Assembly: GCA_949592205.1 (NCBI GenBank)
Contig: CATIUR010000006.1
Location: 63,918,001-63,982,000 of the forward strand
From: Helichrysum umbraculigerum
Lineage: Eukaryota > Streptophyta > Magnoliopsida > Asterales > Asteraceae
Direction: 5' to 3'
Length of the DNA: 64,000 bases
Below are positions 11,701 through 24,070 of the stretch, in pieces; position 1 is the first letter of the stretch; every line of letters starts with the position of its first letter. The notes beneath the pieces are model-generated. The model made no database searches. It was not told where the DNA came from and saw nothing but the letters and a program-made list of their open reading frames with translations. A program made the position numbers and the translations under genes.

Positions 11701-12374
11701 GAAGTGTCAGCAGAGTTTGCTCAGAACATCACCTATAATCAGGACAGGATACAGAAGGCTTTACCAGCTGGTCATCTTGATGCCACTACACTTGCAGATT
11801 ATCTTGTTCACAAGGCAAGTAAAAAAAAACCTTCTATTTGTAATACACAAATATTCTGTGCAAAAATGTCCGATTTTGATAATTGTGTAAATCAGCACCA
11901 TCTGCTTGTTTATAAGAACTGAGATTTATTCTCTCACAAAACATCTATTAAGACCAGAAGGCTTGTTTAGTAGGGGAAAAAAAGAAGCCTAAAAGGTATA
12001 CCTATATAGATCCATTACATGCTTGCACACGTGTAAATGCATACATATATAGAACCATATGCCTATATATATAGCAAGTACAATTTTTTTCCTTGGTGTT
12101 AACAAATAATAATTTTGTGCAGGGCATACCTTTCAGAACTTCACATGACATAGTTGGTAGGGCAGTGGCTTTGTGTGTATACAAGAACTGTCAGCTTCAG
12201 GACCTGAGTCTTGATGAATTACGTAGTATTAATGGAGTGTTCGATGAGGGTGTGTATGATTATCTTGGGGTAGAAAATTCGATCAAGAAATTTAGCTCAT
12301 ATGGTTCAACTGGCTCGGACTGTGTAGCTACTCAACTAGACTTCTGGATTTCGAGGCTCAATCTAAACCAGTGA
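8798..12374 (+). CDS. ASL: Argininosuccinate lyase, plastid form
   Basis: This enzyme splits argininosuccinate into arginine and fumarate, the last step of arginine synthesis, in the plastid. The exons are 8798-9139, 9739-10002, 10398-10514, 10599-10747, 10830-11121, 11650-11814 and 12123-12374. Together they give 526 aa, close to the roughly 517 aa of the Arabidopsis enzyme. Residues 1 to about 65 are Ser/Thr/Pro-rich with few acids, as in a transit peptide. The mature part begins near AKLWGGRFEE. HTARSRNDQ lies at about 170-178, the catalytic-type GYTHLQ around 219-224, and the fumarate lyase signature GSSIMPQKKNP at 342-352. The start is the first ATG of its frame. All junctions are GT-AG except intron 6 (11815-12122), which uses GC: AAG then gcaagt. 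Using the nearby GT would shift the frame. The gene converges on the SUMO protease gene. Confidence 0.95.
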
Positions 12375-13641
12375 CAAAGTCCATGAACAAAATATTTAGT
12401 TAAGTTGTTGCAGCTACTGAAATAATGTTACGGGTGTTAAGACTCCCAAGTTATTTTTGTTTAATGCAGTTAATTTTATGAATTTCATCAGAAGTGCCCA
12501 ATATCCAGCAAAAAAATGCAGGACCATATTTTGTTGTGGATATACTCATTCTTCTTGTGGCGACTAGCCGTGTGTTCTATAATATTGAAGAATTGTGCTT
12601 GCAATTTGTGTCTGAACAACTTGCTTGGAAAATGCATGGAAAGTACTCTGGTCAGTAGGAAACAATGGACATAATGATATAATGTTTCATTACTTCCGTA
12701 AGAAATTAGATCAACTTCCGACGTTTGTGAGTTCTTACACCAAGTATGATGGTGTGGAATTTTAATCGTGCTTAAATTGGAAATCTGAAATGAAAACCAT
12801 TTAGGGTATCAGAGTAGTTGGTCAATCCATATATGGTTTTCTACTGGGGTACTATTGCCTAAGCGTTTTTTTTTTTTAAAGCAAGGGCGTCTTGAGTGCT
12901 TCAAATTCATGAATCATGACGAGATGCAAGGTCCACACTAATGCACGATTTCGTGGTGCAATTACCCTACTGGGGACTCGAATGTGGTTAAGCTAAGACA
13001 CCAATGATATCATGTTACCATTAGAATTTGGTAATTCACTTCACCTTTGGTGTATTCTTAATAAATTTAAGATAGTTCTTCAGTGAGAAGACGAAATATC
13101 CAACTTCAAATTCTCTTAAAACGGAATGGATAGATAGAGGTTTCATCATTGACCGGTTAATTTGATGACAATCTGGACATTAAATGTTCAAAATATACAT
13201 CTTGTGTCTAACTAGACTTCACAAATCATTCAACAAGGTGTAATCCTGATACCATAGTAAAATGATAGTACATCTGTAAATCTACTACCTGTCACAAAAG
13301 AGAATTTCCTTCTTAAAATATTAGGCTGTTCTTTCTGGACCTTAAATCAGAACAAAACATAATATAAACTGAACAGCCATAGAGAATCGTTCTAAGATTT
13401 TCAATTAGTGTACATTTGTACACTCGTACTTAGATTATGAAAGCTTCCAAAAGACTTGATAGAACTAACTTTTAATGGATCATATCTCAAGTGAGGACAT
13501 TTTAATTATATGAATAATCAAGTACAAACCCTAAATGATCCCAAAATGAAATGTATTAGTCTCATCCCTACTACTTACTGCAACACCATTCACTGTTAAT
13601 CCATCAATACTATTCACAGAGCTTCTTGGCATCAATAAACT
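12375..13641. other. Convergent intergenic region
   Basis: This holds the 3' flanks of the lyase (+) and the SUMO protease (-). No other gene is seen. Poly-T stretches and AT-rich DNA are present, and the polyadenylation sites cannot be placed with confidence. Confidence 0.5.
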
Positions 13642-16600
13642 TCATAGTTCTGTCATCCGGATCTTTTTAGCGGGGTGCTGCACATCCAATTCCAAACCCG
13701 AAGAGTTTTCCGAACCAGTGGAACCATTGATTTGCATATCAGGAAAACTGAAAGATGATGTGGGATCAACATCTCCATTACCATCAACCATCTGAACAAA
13801 TTCTGACAATGTGTCCAGTACCGGTGATCTTGGTTGATCTTCAACTATATTCTTCAAGCTGAATTCTAAATCGAGTTGAATATTTTCATTAACTATCTCA
13901 ATAGAATCTTCACAACCAGATGTTGATGCCTCTCTTGATGATTCAAGATTGTTCACTGGAGCTTGCCACGGTTCCTGAGTTCTAAAATCCTGGGATAGAT
14001 AAGGATCGTCGGGTATGATGTCATTGCCTTGTTGATTTCCAGATTCCGTTTGGGTATGAACGAACTGCCCTATGTCTTCCACATCTTCCTGCTTCAAAAA
14101 TAAGTAAATGTAGGCTAATGATAGTGACAGGTGATTATGTATAATTATAGTGTGAATAGTGTCACAAGAAATGACGTAATATTCAAGAAAGATCTCAAAA
14201 ATCACATCTAACAATTTTTTGTTTCTCTTTACAAATTAAAATTAATAAGTGGTAACACTAACATTTATTTATATGAGAACTGGGGAATTGATATTGGCCA
14301 GATGGGTTAAACGGGTAAAAACTTGTTGAAAGTGCATGCTTAGTTAACCATTAAATCACTTTTATTTATAAACATATATTAGTTTAATAAAATAATATGT
14401 AACTATATAATACATTATTATAAGAAAATAATACAGTCTTGGTGGGCCAACCCAACAGTCCTCTGACCCAAGTGTGGAGATGACCCATTTGACCTGAACG
14501 ATATTTGACCCGTTAACTGACGTTTTGTTTCTCTTTACAAATTAAAGGTGGTAAGTGGTAACACTAACATATTTATATGAAAAACTAGGCAAATGGGTGC
14601 AACACTAACTGACACATCTTTCCACTGACCTGCCCATTTCTCCACCTCCATTACATTTTACATAGAAATAATAACTACATGAGAATATTCAAAAATATTA
14701 GAATTACCTCAATTGGGGTCAGAGAACCATCATACATATCAAAAGTAGTTGATTGGTTAAAAGCTGGAAAAGGTGTATCCAAAAATGATCCTGACTTGAA
14801 AGATGACTTTGAAACTATAGTAGGATCATCAGCACAATGTACAGATGTTGAAGGTATTAAAGAGATTCCGATTTCAGGAGAAGCATGAGAGTTTTGATGA
14901 GGCATTAAGGGGTTGCAACCATCTTGGGATAAATTTACAATACTACACTTGTGGACATTCGTTATTGGACGGCTGAGTTGGGGCTGTTCATCATTACCAG
15001 TAGTGGAAGAAGATTCAGGATAAGGATTCTTCAGCAAGTCACAGATTAATCTTTGTATAACTACCCTTTTGAGACATGCTTCAGCTGGGGGAAACCAATC
15101 CACATTTAGCTGAAAGATAAGCAATTGAGTAAATTTTTAATTATAATTACAAACAATTAAAATAATGATATGATCATATGATGATCCTCAAAGTTGAGAG
15201 TTACTTACAAAACTTGAGCTATTTGTGATCTTAAATGGGTTAAAATGTAAAGGAGCTTGCTCCAAAAAGAGTTCCACATAGTGGAGCAGGAATAGACCAC
15301 AATCGTATAAGTTTGGCTGCTGCGGTAACTACATACATTACCCACACAACATAAGTAAGTTTAAACGGAACAAATGAATTACTCAAGCAACAAAAAAATT
15401 AAACTTCCCATTCCAAATTAAAAAAAAAAAAACTAATTCATACCTCTAGTGAAATAAATCTCAGATTATCAAATCTTGAACAGACATCTTTAGATGCAAC
15501 CTGTTGCCTCTCTATCCACTCTTCCCTAAGGTAACTACATTGTCATATCAATAGATAAGCTTGATTGTTTAAATATTTCACATATTATTATATTGTTTCA
15601 TTGAATTTAATCATCTAGAGAAGCATGAACAGTAGTAATCAATACCTTTGGACAACACCTTTGAGACCGGTATGACTGCCTCTAAAGGAATCCATATGCA
15701 AAACACAAGGCACTTTGATTGACTCGTTTGCATCTTCATCTGAGTTAAATCATAAAATTAGAGAAGCAAGAGCCCATATCCAATATATATGAAGAAAAAG
15801 AAAAATACCTTTGTATGTGGCCACTTCCGCAAGATGACAAATGACAATAAGACTCCAGTGATAACTATCAAAATTAAAAGCTCTCAATTGACAGTAAAAA
15901 TTTGGTAAAAGCTATAAACATTACATATTACACACTTACTTATAATTTACAGGAATAAAAACAAAGTCTTTCTCAAAGAGGTTGACTTTTCTTGTCCACT
16001 TCTTCACACGTTGATAAGCGACTCTCCCTTGAGAAGCATCAAGTGGATCTTTATCTGGATCAGCCAGCTTCCGGAAGAAAAAACTGTTAAAGAAGTGGAA
16101 CCTATGCCTCTCCTCAGGCTGAATTTTAGTTTTCAAGTGCCTGTCATAAATTAAAACAATATAACTTTATTCCCCAAGCACCATACGGGAAAAGAGGTAA
16201 CTAGGTAAGTATGAGCATACTTGATATAAAAGTCAATGATGGTATCATTGACGAATGTGTCTGGTTGCAGTAAATCGAAGTCTCTCTTACTTATCAAAAC
16301 AGCATCAGCATCCCCTTTTGGATACACAACCTCTTCAAAAGGTCGATCAAAGCTGCAAGCATTCAAAAAAAAAAAACAATACAGTCACCTTTTTCTCATG
16401 TGCGCTCTATTTGATATGGAATGAACATAATATTATGTCAATTTCAATAAAGACCATATTCAAGTGGTTTTGACATATGCAAGGTGAAACAAATTCAAGT
16501 ATTACTTACTCAGGAAGATATTTTGAAACGGATACTCCAGTGTGTCCAACCACAGTGTCTCTGTAACAATCATAAATGTGTCATTTTTATAAGGTTCACA

Positions 16601-19600
16601 CATAAGAAGCAGGATTCATCCTGAAAATCCTTAAAGGAACATAATTTTTGCACTTGTATAGTTGTATCTTCGGAAGTTTCTCATTTTTAGATCATCCCAT
16701 TGAACATAATGGCAATATGCAGTAAACTAGAGACATTAGAGAACTCACTATTAGCATACTGCTTGATTAAGTAGAGAAACTTACTCTGACTCAAGCAAGC
16801 TGTTCCATAAAGCTTTGTATTCAACATTTAAAGATGCAATTTCTTCAAGTCTCCCATACCAGCTAGACCCAATAACTGGAAATTTCAATTGAATGCCTGA
16901 GCGATGAATAAAAGGCAAGACATAACAAACTATCAATAACATGATTGCTAGTTACATCAATGTATAATCCATTTTTAGACATATTATGCAGGAACTAAGA
17001 AGCCGTGTCACTGTATTAATTAGATATTTGAATAAATAGAAAGCATCTTCATAACGAGTTCCAAAAAGAGCAGCATTTTATACCAAAGAGGATAAAGTTA
17101 TCTTGGATGCTGCAACAATTAGATGATGATAATTTGTTTACCCAACACACCTCCTAATACATGCAACAATTACTGCTTTCAGGATAACTAAAGTTATCCA
17201 AAAGACTAAGAATAAAAGCAATAATAGTTTCATTAGTATAACCTGAAGTGCATTCAACAGTTTCAATCTGTATTGTATCCTTTGTAAGTACATGAATCAT
17301 CGCCATCTCAAGCTGAAAAGAATCCAAATAGTTTCAGCAATCTAAAGCCTCACAATAAGCACTGCAAAACAATAAATATAATACTTAATGTAGTGGACTT
17401 ACCTGGTCATACCAATGAGATCTGATATGAACTATATCCTCAATTCCCCATTTGCATTTAAAGGTTTGGTCATCTCCATCTGCAGTTGAACCCTCCATTT
17501 CTATGAATTCGCTAGTAAAAGATATCACAGGATCTGTATAATAGCTATTACGATACACCACGTAATCCGGATAGAAGACAACTTTTGCTGTATCTTCACT
17601 ATCCTGTCATTTAATAAAAAGTCCAATAAATACCAATGAATTATTATAAAAAAAGGTGCAAAAACTGAAGCTATTCATATGTAGCTGGAACATTACACTA
17701 TGTTCAATGGACAAACTTTAGATATCTGGGAACTATTTAATGGTCACAACCATCACGTCTCACAATAATAAATAAACAAATAAAAAACCTAAAGAGCTAA
17801 AGACTTAAAGCACAAGACCCCTCTTTCACAGCCAATCAGCCAATCAGCCATTCAGTTCATAATCAGTTACTATGCACAGATTTACAGTTTCATGGACATT
17901 GAACAGATTAAGAGACAGTATCCTACGTTAACTTCTAGAAATGCTGTTTCATGTAGACAGAATGCTTGGTCAAAAAGCAGAACGAAAATATACTTCCCTT
18001 CACTATATGTGTGCCAAGCAAAAAACGCAAACATAACAATTAACCTAATAAAAACATAAAAGTGCTTACCGATTCCCACCCACCAATGCAGTGATCTGAC
18101 GATGGTCCAGCAACTGAAAAGATAGAACAGCATTTCAATTAAAATATATTTACTTATTAAAATCACATATGATATGTGATAACTCAACAGAATGTTAACA
18201 AACCACAAGGCATGATTTTGATTTCTTTTTCCTCCATAAACTCACCGACGACAAGATAAAGCCTTACAAGACTGACAACCCTCAACGTTTCATGAGGTAA
18301 ACATACAAGTTTGCTATCAAACAGATAATGGACTATAATCATGAAGCATTTGGGATAGGATGAAACTATAGAAAGCAAAAAAGAAGAAAAGGGTTCAGTG
18401 ATTACCATCATCTTCCGTGGTATCACAAGAAGATGAAGATCTCTCACACGTGCTTCCATTTTCATCTGGGTCGATTTCAGCTGCCTCATCCTGCATCCGA
18501 TTCAGCACATGTGAGCACTTCAAGTAAATACGGACATTGAATATAGATCATCATAGTTCAGACCATACAGGCTCATTTAAACTGGGCAACAAATCTAGGA
18601 TGTTTGAATTTGCTTTGTCGTTGCTAGGTGAAGTTGACATAGCAGCCACATTGACCTCTGCGCCAGAAGGTGTACTGACCTCTGATTCAGATAAATTAGT
18701 TCTAAGTTCTGGACTAGATTCACGAGGGTGATCAGCAACTTTGAAAACATCGTTTGAATTTCCCATTATTGTAGCAGCTGGGTCTTCTACTAAGGTGGTA
18801 GAAATGCGATTAATGTTCATAACATCAACGTTTAAAGATGGAACATAGCGAACCTCCTCAGCTGAGATATTTTTTCCAGCAGCGACTACAAGAAATAACA
18901 GCAAACATAAGACCTTATATCATCATACTCAAAATGCAAGCTATTATTGAAGCTATCTGGGTCAAAAAGATGTTACTTAAAAGTCAATGACATGAAATAC
19001 AAACAGATACTAAGTATAGCCTGAGTTTCATAGTCTCAAACGCTTATACAGCAGTCAACAAATTATTTGTGTTCCAGTCCGCAATATGTAAAAGTATCAA
19101 ATATATATATACCTGTTTCATAGACCAAAAATGAAATGCTTGTGATACACTTTTTTTGTTGAGTATCAACAATATTTATGATTGATTACCTAACTTTTTT
19201 TTAAACAATTCCCCACAACCTCATAAAACTGAGCCCACCTCAGACAAATCTGCAGAAAGGTGCGCTAAACTAGTGCTCTGGAATTATCCACACTGTAGTA
19301 AACACAAATAGTAAACCACTTCTCCAATCTATGACAAGGCCTCCAATTAGCTTTCCCTCTAATACTTTTACAATCACATAACATAAAATGTCAAATCTTT
19401 TCCGTTATAACAACTCCCACTTCCATTCTTAGTTGAATTCATTACCTCTGCGTTTCTGGAACCTCTAATTGAGATTACCAACTCATATCCAGATACTTTA
19501 GCAAAACATATCTTGGCTCTTGCGACATGTTTACCAAATCTATTTTCTAATACTTTACAATCCCCCAAACTCATTTTTCTCTTGTTGACTTCGCCCATTA

Positions 19601-20059
19601 CATTTATACAATCATCTTTGTGTACCATCTATCCCATACTCACTTAATAGCTAAATAATACCCCATCAAAACAAATAATCAGTGATCTTATTACAGCATT
19701 CCACTATAAGAAAAGCGTTAGTCAATATGACTTCAAAAGTCAAACTATTTACAGTATTTGTTACAAATAGTACGGCGGCAAGAATATATCACATTACCTA
19801 CATATATACAATATATACGTATATTTATATTTATATTTATATTTATATCTATTATCATGAAATATATATGTGTATGTGGATACAACAGAATTTAACACTT
19901 ACCGGTAGCGAGGAACGTGTACTTATCAACAGCATTCATAGCGTTTTTTCCAACCTTGCTCATAATCCTAAGAGTCAAATCAGAAGCATCAGTCTCATCT
20001 ACAAAATCAAAACCACTGAGATTCGTATTACCAGCAGTCTTCATTTTCTTTCGTGGCAT
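13642..20059 (-). CDS. ULP2-type SUMO protease
   Basis: This cysteine protease of the C48/Ulp1 family removes SUMO from proteins in the nucleus; the closest plant group is Arabidopsis ULP2A/ULP2B-like. The exons (minus strand) are 20059-19903, 18885-18569, 18490-18406, 18113-18070, 17603-17403, 17312-17243, 16896-16785, 16560-16510, 16352-16221, 16140-15940, 15864-15809, 15739-15646, 15534-15444, 15328-15209, 15109-14708 and 14088-13642. They give 859 aa, and all phases close. The start MPRKKMK is basic and followed by an FDF segment typical of the group. The protease domain runs from about residue 355 (EEVVYPKGD) to 590. It contains His459 in NYHW, Asp492 in HMDS, the oxyanion-site Gln in PQQPN and Cys547 in YDCGLFLLHY. 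The C-terminal 280 residues are Ser/Asn/Asp-rich and probably disordered, ending in a basic KKIRM patch. It appears intact. Confidence 0.92.
18886..19902 (-). other. Large first intron of the SUMO protease gene
   Basis: A 1.0-kb intron with donor GTAAGTG and acceptor TTGTAG. It contains an ATTTAT/TATATA microsatellite around 19800-19870. An unassigned 84-codon minus-strand open frame lies at 19374-19628, and I do not recognise it as a gene. Confidence 0.7.
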
Positions 20060-21265
20060 AAAAACTAGGGTTTTCGATGGGATCGTAGCGACGAAATGGC
20101 TGTAAAATTGAGCAATCAAAATTAGGGTTTTTTATGTTACAACGATAACGATAGAGTATTTACAGTAAATTAAAATGATTACCGTTTAAAGATTATGGCT
20201 TTAATGGAGTTTGTGGTTAGGGTTTATGAAATTCGATTTTGTAAAGAACAGGTGATCGGAAGAGAATGAAAAATAGAAAAGTCTAGCGCGTGGAGTTTGT
20301 GTTTTTCGTGTTGCGAGTGAGCAAGTAACGTATATAAACGGTCGTCTTCGGTGTCATATATACACGTTAAAATTAAAAAATTTGTTTATAGAAAAAATTA
20401 TCTTTCCGTGGTTTTACTTTAAATGTCCATTTTTAACTATACACGTAATAATAATTTTATAAATTTTCCCTAGGTATACTTTATTATCTATCGTTTTTTT
20501 TAATTTGTTGTTACATAAAAATAAAAATAAACATTTATTTGAAACAACTAAAAATAGTAAAAAAAAAAAATTTTGAAGTGAAACAGAGTGATAATGTTAG
20601 CGTATTCTTTCTTATTATTAGGTTAAAGAAATAATATATCATATTACATTGGACTCCCCGATGTTCCAAACAAGGATTTTGCTTCGCGCTTCGCAGCGAA
20701 AATAAGTTATTGTGATTTATGATGAATCTTTTCCGATATATCTACAATGCTTATGATTAGTGTTAGCGTATTCTTTCTGTTAACTTTGGGCGTATAAAGT
20801 TGATTGGTTTGCTAATATAGTTGTTAATATAATTGTTATAATGTGATGGATTCAAATATAACCGTCTTATAAGCATAACCTACAACTTTTGGAGATCTAC
20901 ATCTACAAATCCAATGATAATAATTTGTTTAAAAAAAATGCAGTATGAGATAATGTATCTATATCATATAGAGTAACTATTATTAATAAAATCATAATAA
21001 TGTTCATTTCGACATCGAAAACAATTTGAAATATTACAAAATTAATATGAGCATATGGCCCGGAAAGGTAATCAACTTGTCAAAATTTGACAATAAAGGG
21101 AATATCACTTAGACTGTTGTTTCCTCCATATAAACATACAAATGGAAGATACACCTTGGATTAAGATTTGATTTTGTGGATCAATTAATTTGATCTTTTC
21201 ATTTCTCATTTTCTGTTTTTATTATACGGAGTATTAGGTAAAAAAATGTAAATAAGAAGCACCCA
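20060..21265. other. Upstream region of the SUMO protease; no gene
   Basis: The first 250 bases are the likely promoter and 5' UTR of the protease gene, which reads leftward. A short GC-rich palindrome-like string (TTCGCGCTTCGCAGCGAA) at about 20681-20700 resembles a Helitron end, but no element could be delimited. The rest is AT-rich. Confidence 0.45.
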
Positions 21266-21270
21266 TATGG

Positions 21271-23753
21271 TGTAACAACCGGCAAATTAGGACTAGAATT
21301 AGTGCCTAATTCTTTGTAAATACATGTAATTAGTTCTGTGTTAGGCTAATTTATGTATCGGATTATATATTGGTAAATATATACAACTTTGCGATTTGAC
21401 TTAAATCGTACGCGACTTAAATAGAATGAAATTCTATTCGATTAATGCGGACGTTGGTGAACAAATGTTTATAAACTAAAATGACGCAATTATGACCAAA
21501 AATGCTATTTTATAATAACGAATAGTTATCTCGTATCACTCGATTAAAGTTACACGATTTAAAAACAAAAGTATTCAAACTTATTTAAACTAAATTGTAT
21601 TTCAAACAGTTAAGGATTTAAAGAAAATAATTTAAGCAAAAATGTTTAACAACCTTCGTATTTTAAATGAATGATTAACGTGTAAAAATAAATAATTTAC
21701 GTAAAACGACGGAGACAACGAACACCGCACGGAGCGCGAGGACGGAGGCCGAAAATGGGAGGTTAAAACCCCTCAACCTCCTTTTCTTTTCCTCATTCTC
21801 ACTTTCTCCTTCTCTCTCTTCTTTCTCTCCCTTCCTTTTTCTCTCTAAATCACCACCACACCACCACCATCAAAAACCACCAAATACTACCACTAAACGC
21901 CCGCGGATTTACTCGGTCATTTAGAAGAAAACGTTCACCGTCACCCGATCTACATTCCTATCTTTTCGGATTTTCAATACGACACTTTGTAAGTTTCCGA
22001 CAAATCCCGACATCTCTCGTTTTTGATCATTTTTACTAGTTTATGGTTTAAATAGGCTTAATATGTTCATATGAGGGTTGGGTAAAAGAATCGGACCAAA
22101 CGGAAACCCGAAAACACGTTTTTGGCTCGAAATCCGTCGATCAGGCGATAGTGTCGCATAGACGAACCCAGATACGCGTCACTTATAGCGACACTTCCTT
22201 AGTGTCGCTATACCCTATAACCGACACTACATAAGTGTCGCCCTAAGTCCAATACCGACACTTCGTAAGTGTCGCCTACTACCACTTGTGATTTTTACCC
22301 GTCACTATGATAGTGACGCATGTACTTATATGACCGACACTTCGCGAGACACTTACTGAGTGCCGCATAAAACATTGTACCGACACTAGTTTAGTGACGC
22401 CCTCATCCTTATACCGACACTTCATTAGTGTCGCATGCTTATACTTACCGATACTTATACACGACACTTCCTTTGTGTCGCATGACTTTGTTACCCGACA
22501 CTACCCTAGTGACGCTATCCTTTTAGATCCGACACTTCCTAAGTGTCGCATGACTTACTTTAGTGACGCTATTAAGTGTCGCATAAACCAGAATAGGAAA
22601 GTCAAAGTTACTGTATAAAAGTCAAATTTACTGTAGCAACACTGTAGCAAATTGGAGAATTTCACTATTCATATCCACACCTTAAAGATTTTATTACTAT
22701 CGTTCACCAACGGGCCACGTTAAAATACAAACCTACGAACAAACGATAACGAACCAATATTTGGACACAACGGGTTGTATGAACAACTAGCCTAGATGAT
22801 CTTGCGAGACATCTACTTACTTAACCTTACATGTTTAGGCATTTAAAGGTTACGGGTTCGGAGAACCTACGCGCTACTTACAGTTTACCACTGCTTACTA
22901 CTAGGCTCAGGTGAGTCTTACGGCCCCACTTTTCCTGTTTTAACTTATTGGGGGAGATGCATGCTACTGATTTTTCTTGAACACAAGTACTAAACTATTT
23001 ACTATACCAAACGGAATTGCATGAGTTACTTACTATTTACTGAAGTCTCTCCATCATATATCGTTAGTTATGGACTTAAGCGCGAACAGTAGTTAATGGA
23101 TCCATTAGGGAAATGACCCTCCCTGCCCGGGGTAGTAGCGCTACCACGTACTGTTTTACACGTAGAAACGGGTGACTATTATTTCGTTACTGATGCTTGC
23201 TCACTTACGAGCATGTCACGGGAGCAACTGGTTATTTACGGGTTAAGCTTCGATTATGAGCCTCATGGCAACGGTATAACTTAATTACTTTACTTTTGCT
23301 GGATTTGCAAATACTTGATATACGCCTGCGGGCACTACTGATGAAATCTTGTGTTCAAACTGATTATTTATTTACTTACAAACCTGTGAGATTCACCAAC
23401 CTTTTGGTTGACCCTTTTTAGCATGTATTCTCAGGTATACTCACGGAGTAGGATCACTCCAGGATTACTAGCTAGAGTCGCATGATTTCCAAACTGCATT
23501 TAACGGAGATTCTTTGGCATTATCTTTTGTAGCTATGGTTATGTAATAGAATCTCCCGCCACATACGCGGACTCTAGGCTTATATATTTTTGTAAAGAAA
23601 ACTATATGTTTTCAAACGATTTAAATTATGAAATGTAACTATTTTATAAAACGTCTCATTTAGAGGTCGTTTGCTGTATATCTTGTGCTTTGTATATTGA
23701 TTAGTAACACCCAAAGTATGCTTCCGCAAATCATTAAATTTGGGGGTGTTACA
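21271..23753 (+). mobile_element. Solo LTR with a GACACT/AGTGTC hairpin array
   Basis: It starts TGTAACAACC and ends GGGGGTGTTACA, flanked by a perfect 5-bp duplication TATGG at 21266-21270 and 23754-23758. The ends resemble those of the LTR at 61730, which adjoins a primer binding site, so this is an LTR and not a DNA transposon. It is 2483 bp with no coding region. A CT-rich segment (about 21780-21850) may be the transcribed leader. The CTTCCGC motif about 30 bases from the 3' end recurs in the related LTRs. Confidence 0.85.
22175..22585. repeat. Array of CGACACT...AGTGTCG inverted repeats
   Basis: At least nine units occur in about 400 bases, each of two 7-8-bp complementary arms around a 3-7-base loop. 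The unit at 22300-22318 has both arms changed (CGTCACT and AGTGACG) and still pairs perfectly. Two units have one changed arm only. Spacing is irregular, so this is not a simple tandem satellite. Confidence 0.85.
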
Positions 23754-23758
23754 TATGG

Positions 23759-24065
23759 TTTTTAGCACCTTCAATCTATTTTCATTTCTGTTATGTTTTG
23801 TTACCAAACACAGGATATGAATTCAGTACTTATTTCTTACTTTAATTCTCGGTCGACACCAAATTAACAATGGAATTCGATAAATTTCTCCTTCAATTTC
23901 ATTTCTCTACTTCATAATGATTCCTCGATTTCTCTCTATCAAACGTGTCCCGAGTATTTTCAACCTTATAGAGTTATTTTACTGATCACGATCAAGTTGA
24001 TTAAAACTTTAGCGGCTAAGATGGTTAAAAAATCAAATCACTTTTTAGAACTGTACTAAAGTACA
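23759..24065. other. Spacer between two LTR elements
   Basis: About 300 bases between a solo LTR and the left duplication of the gypsy element. No gene is seen. Confidence 0.5.
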
Positions 24066-24070
24066 AGTTT

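Noticed and set aside
19374..19628. 84-codon minus-strand open frame in the SUMO protease intron
   Set aside because: No recognisable family, no splice or start context, and it lies within a well-supported intron.
22175..22585. CRISPR-like array of repeated short palindromes
   Set aside because: The DNA is clearly eukaryotic, units lack regular spacers of constant length, no cas genes exist, and the array is inside an LTR.
21271..23753. DNA transposon with TGTAACA terminal inverted repeats
   Set aside because: The 5-bp target duplication, TG..CA ends and similarity to an LTR adjoining a primer binding site (61730) favour a solo LTR.
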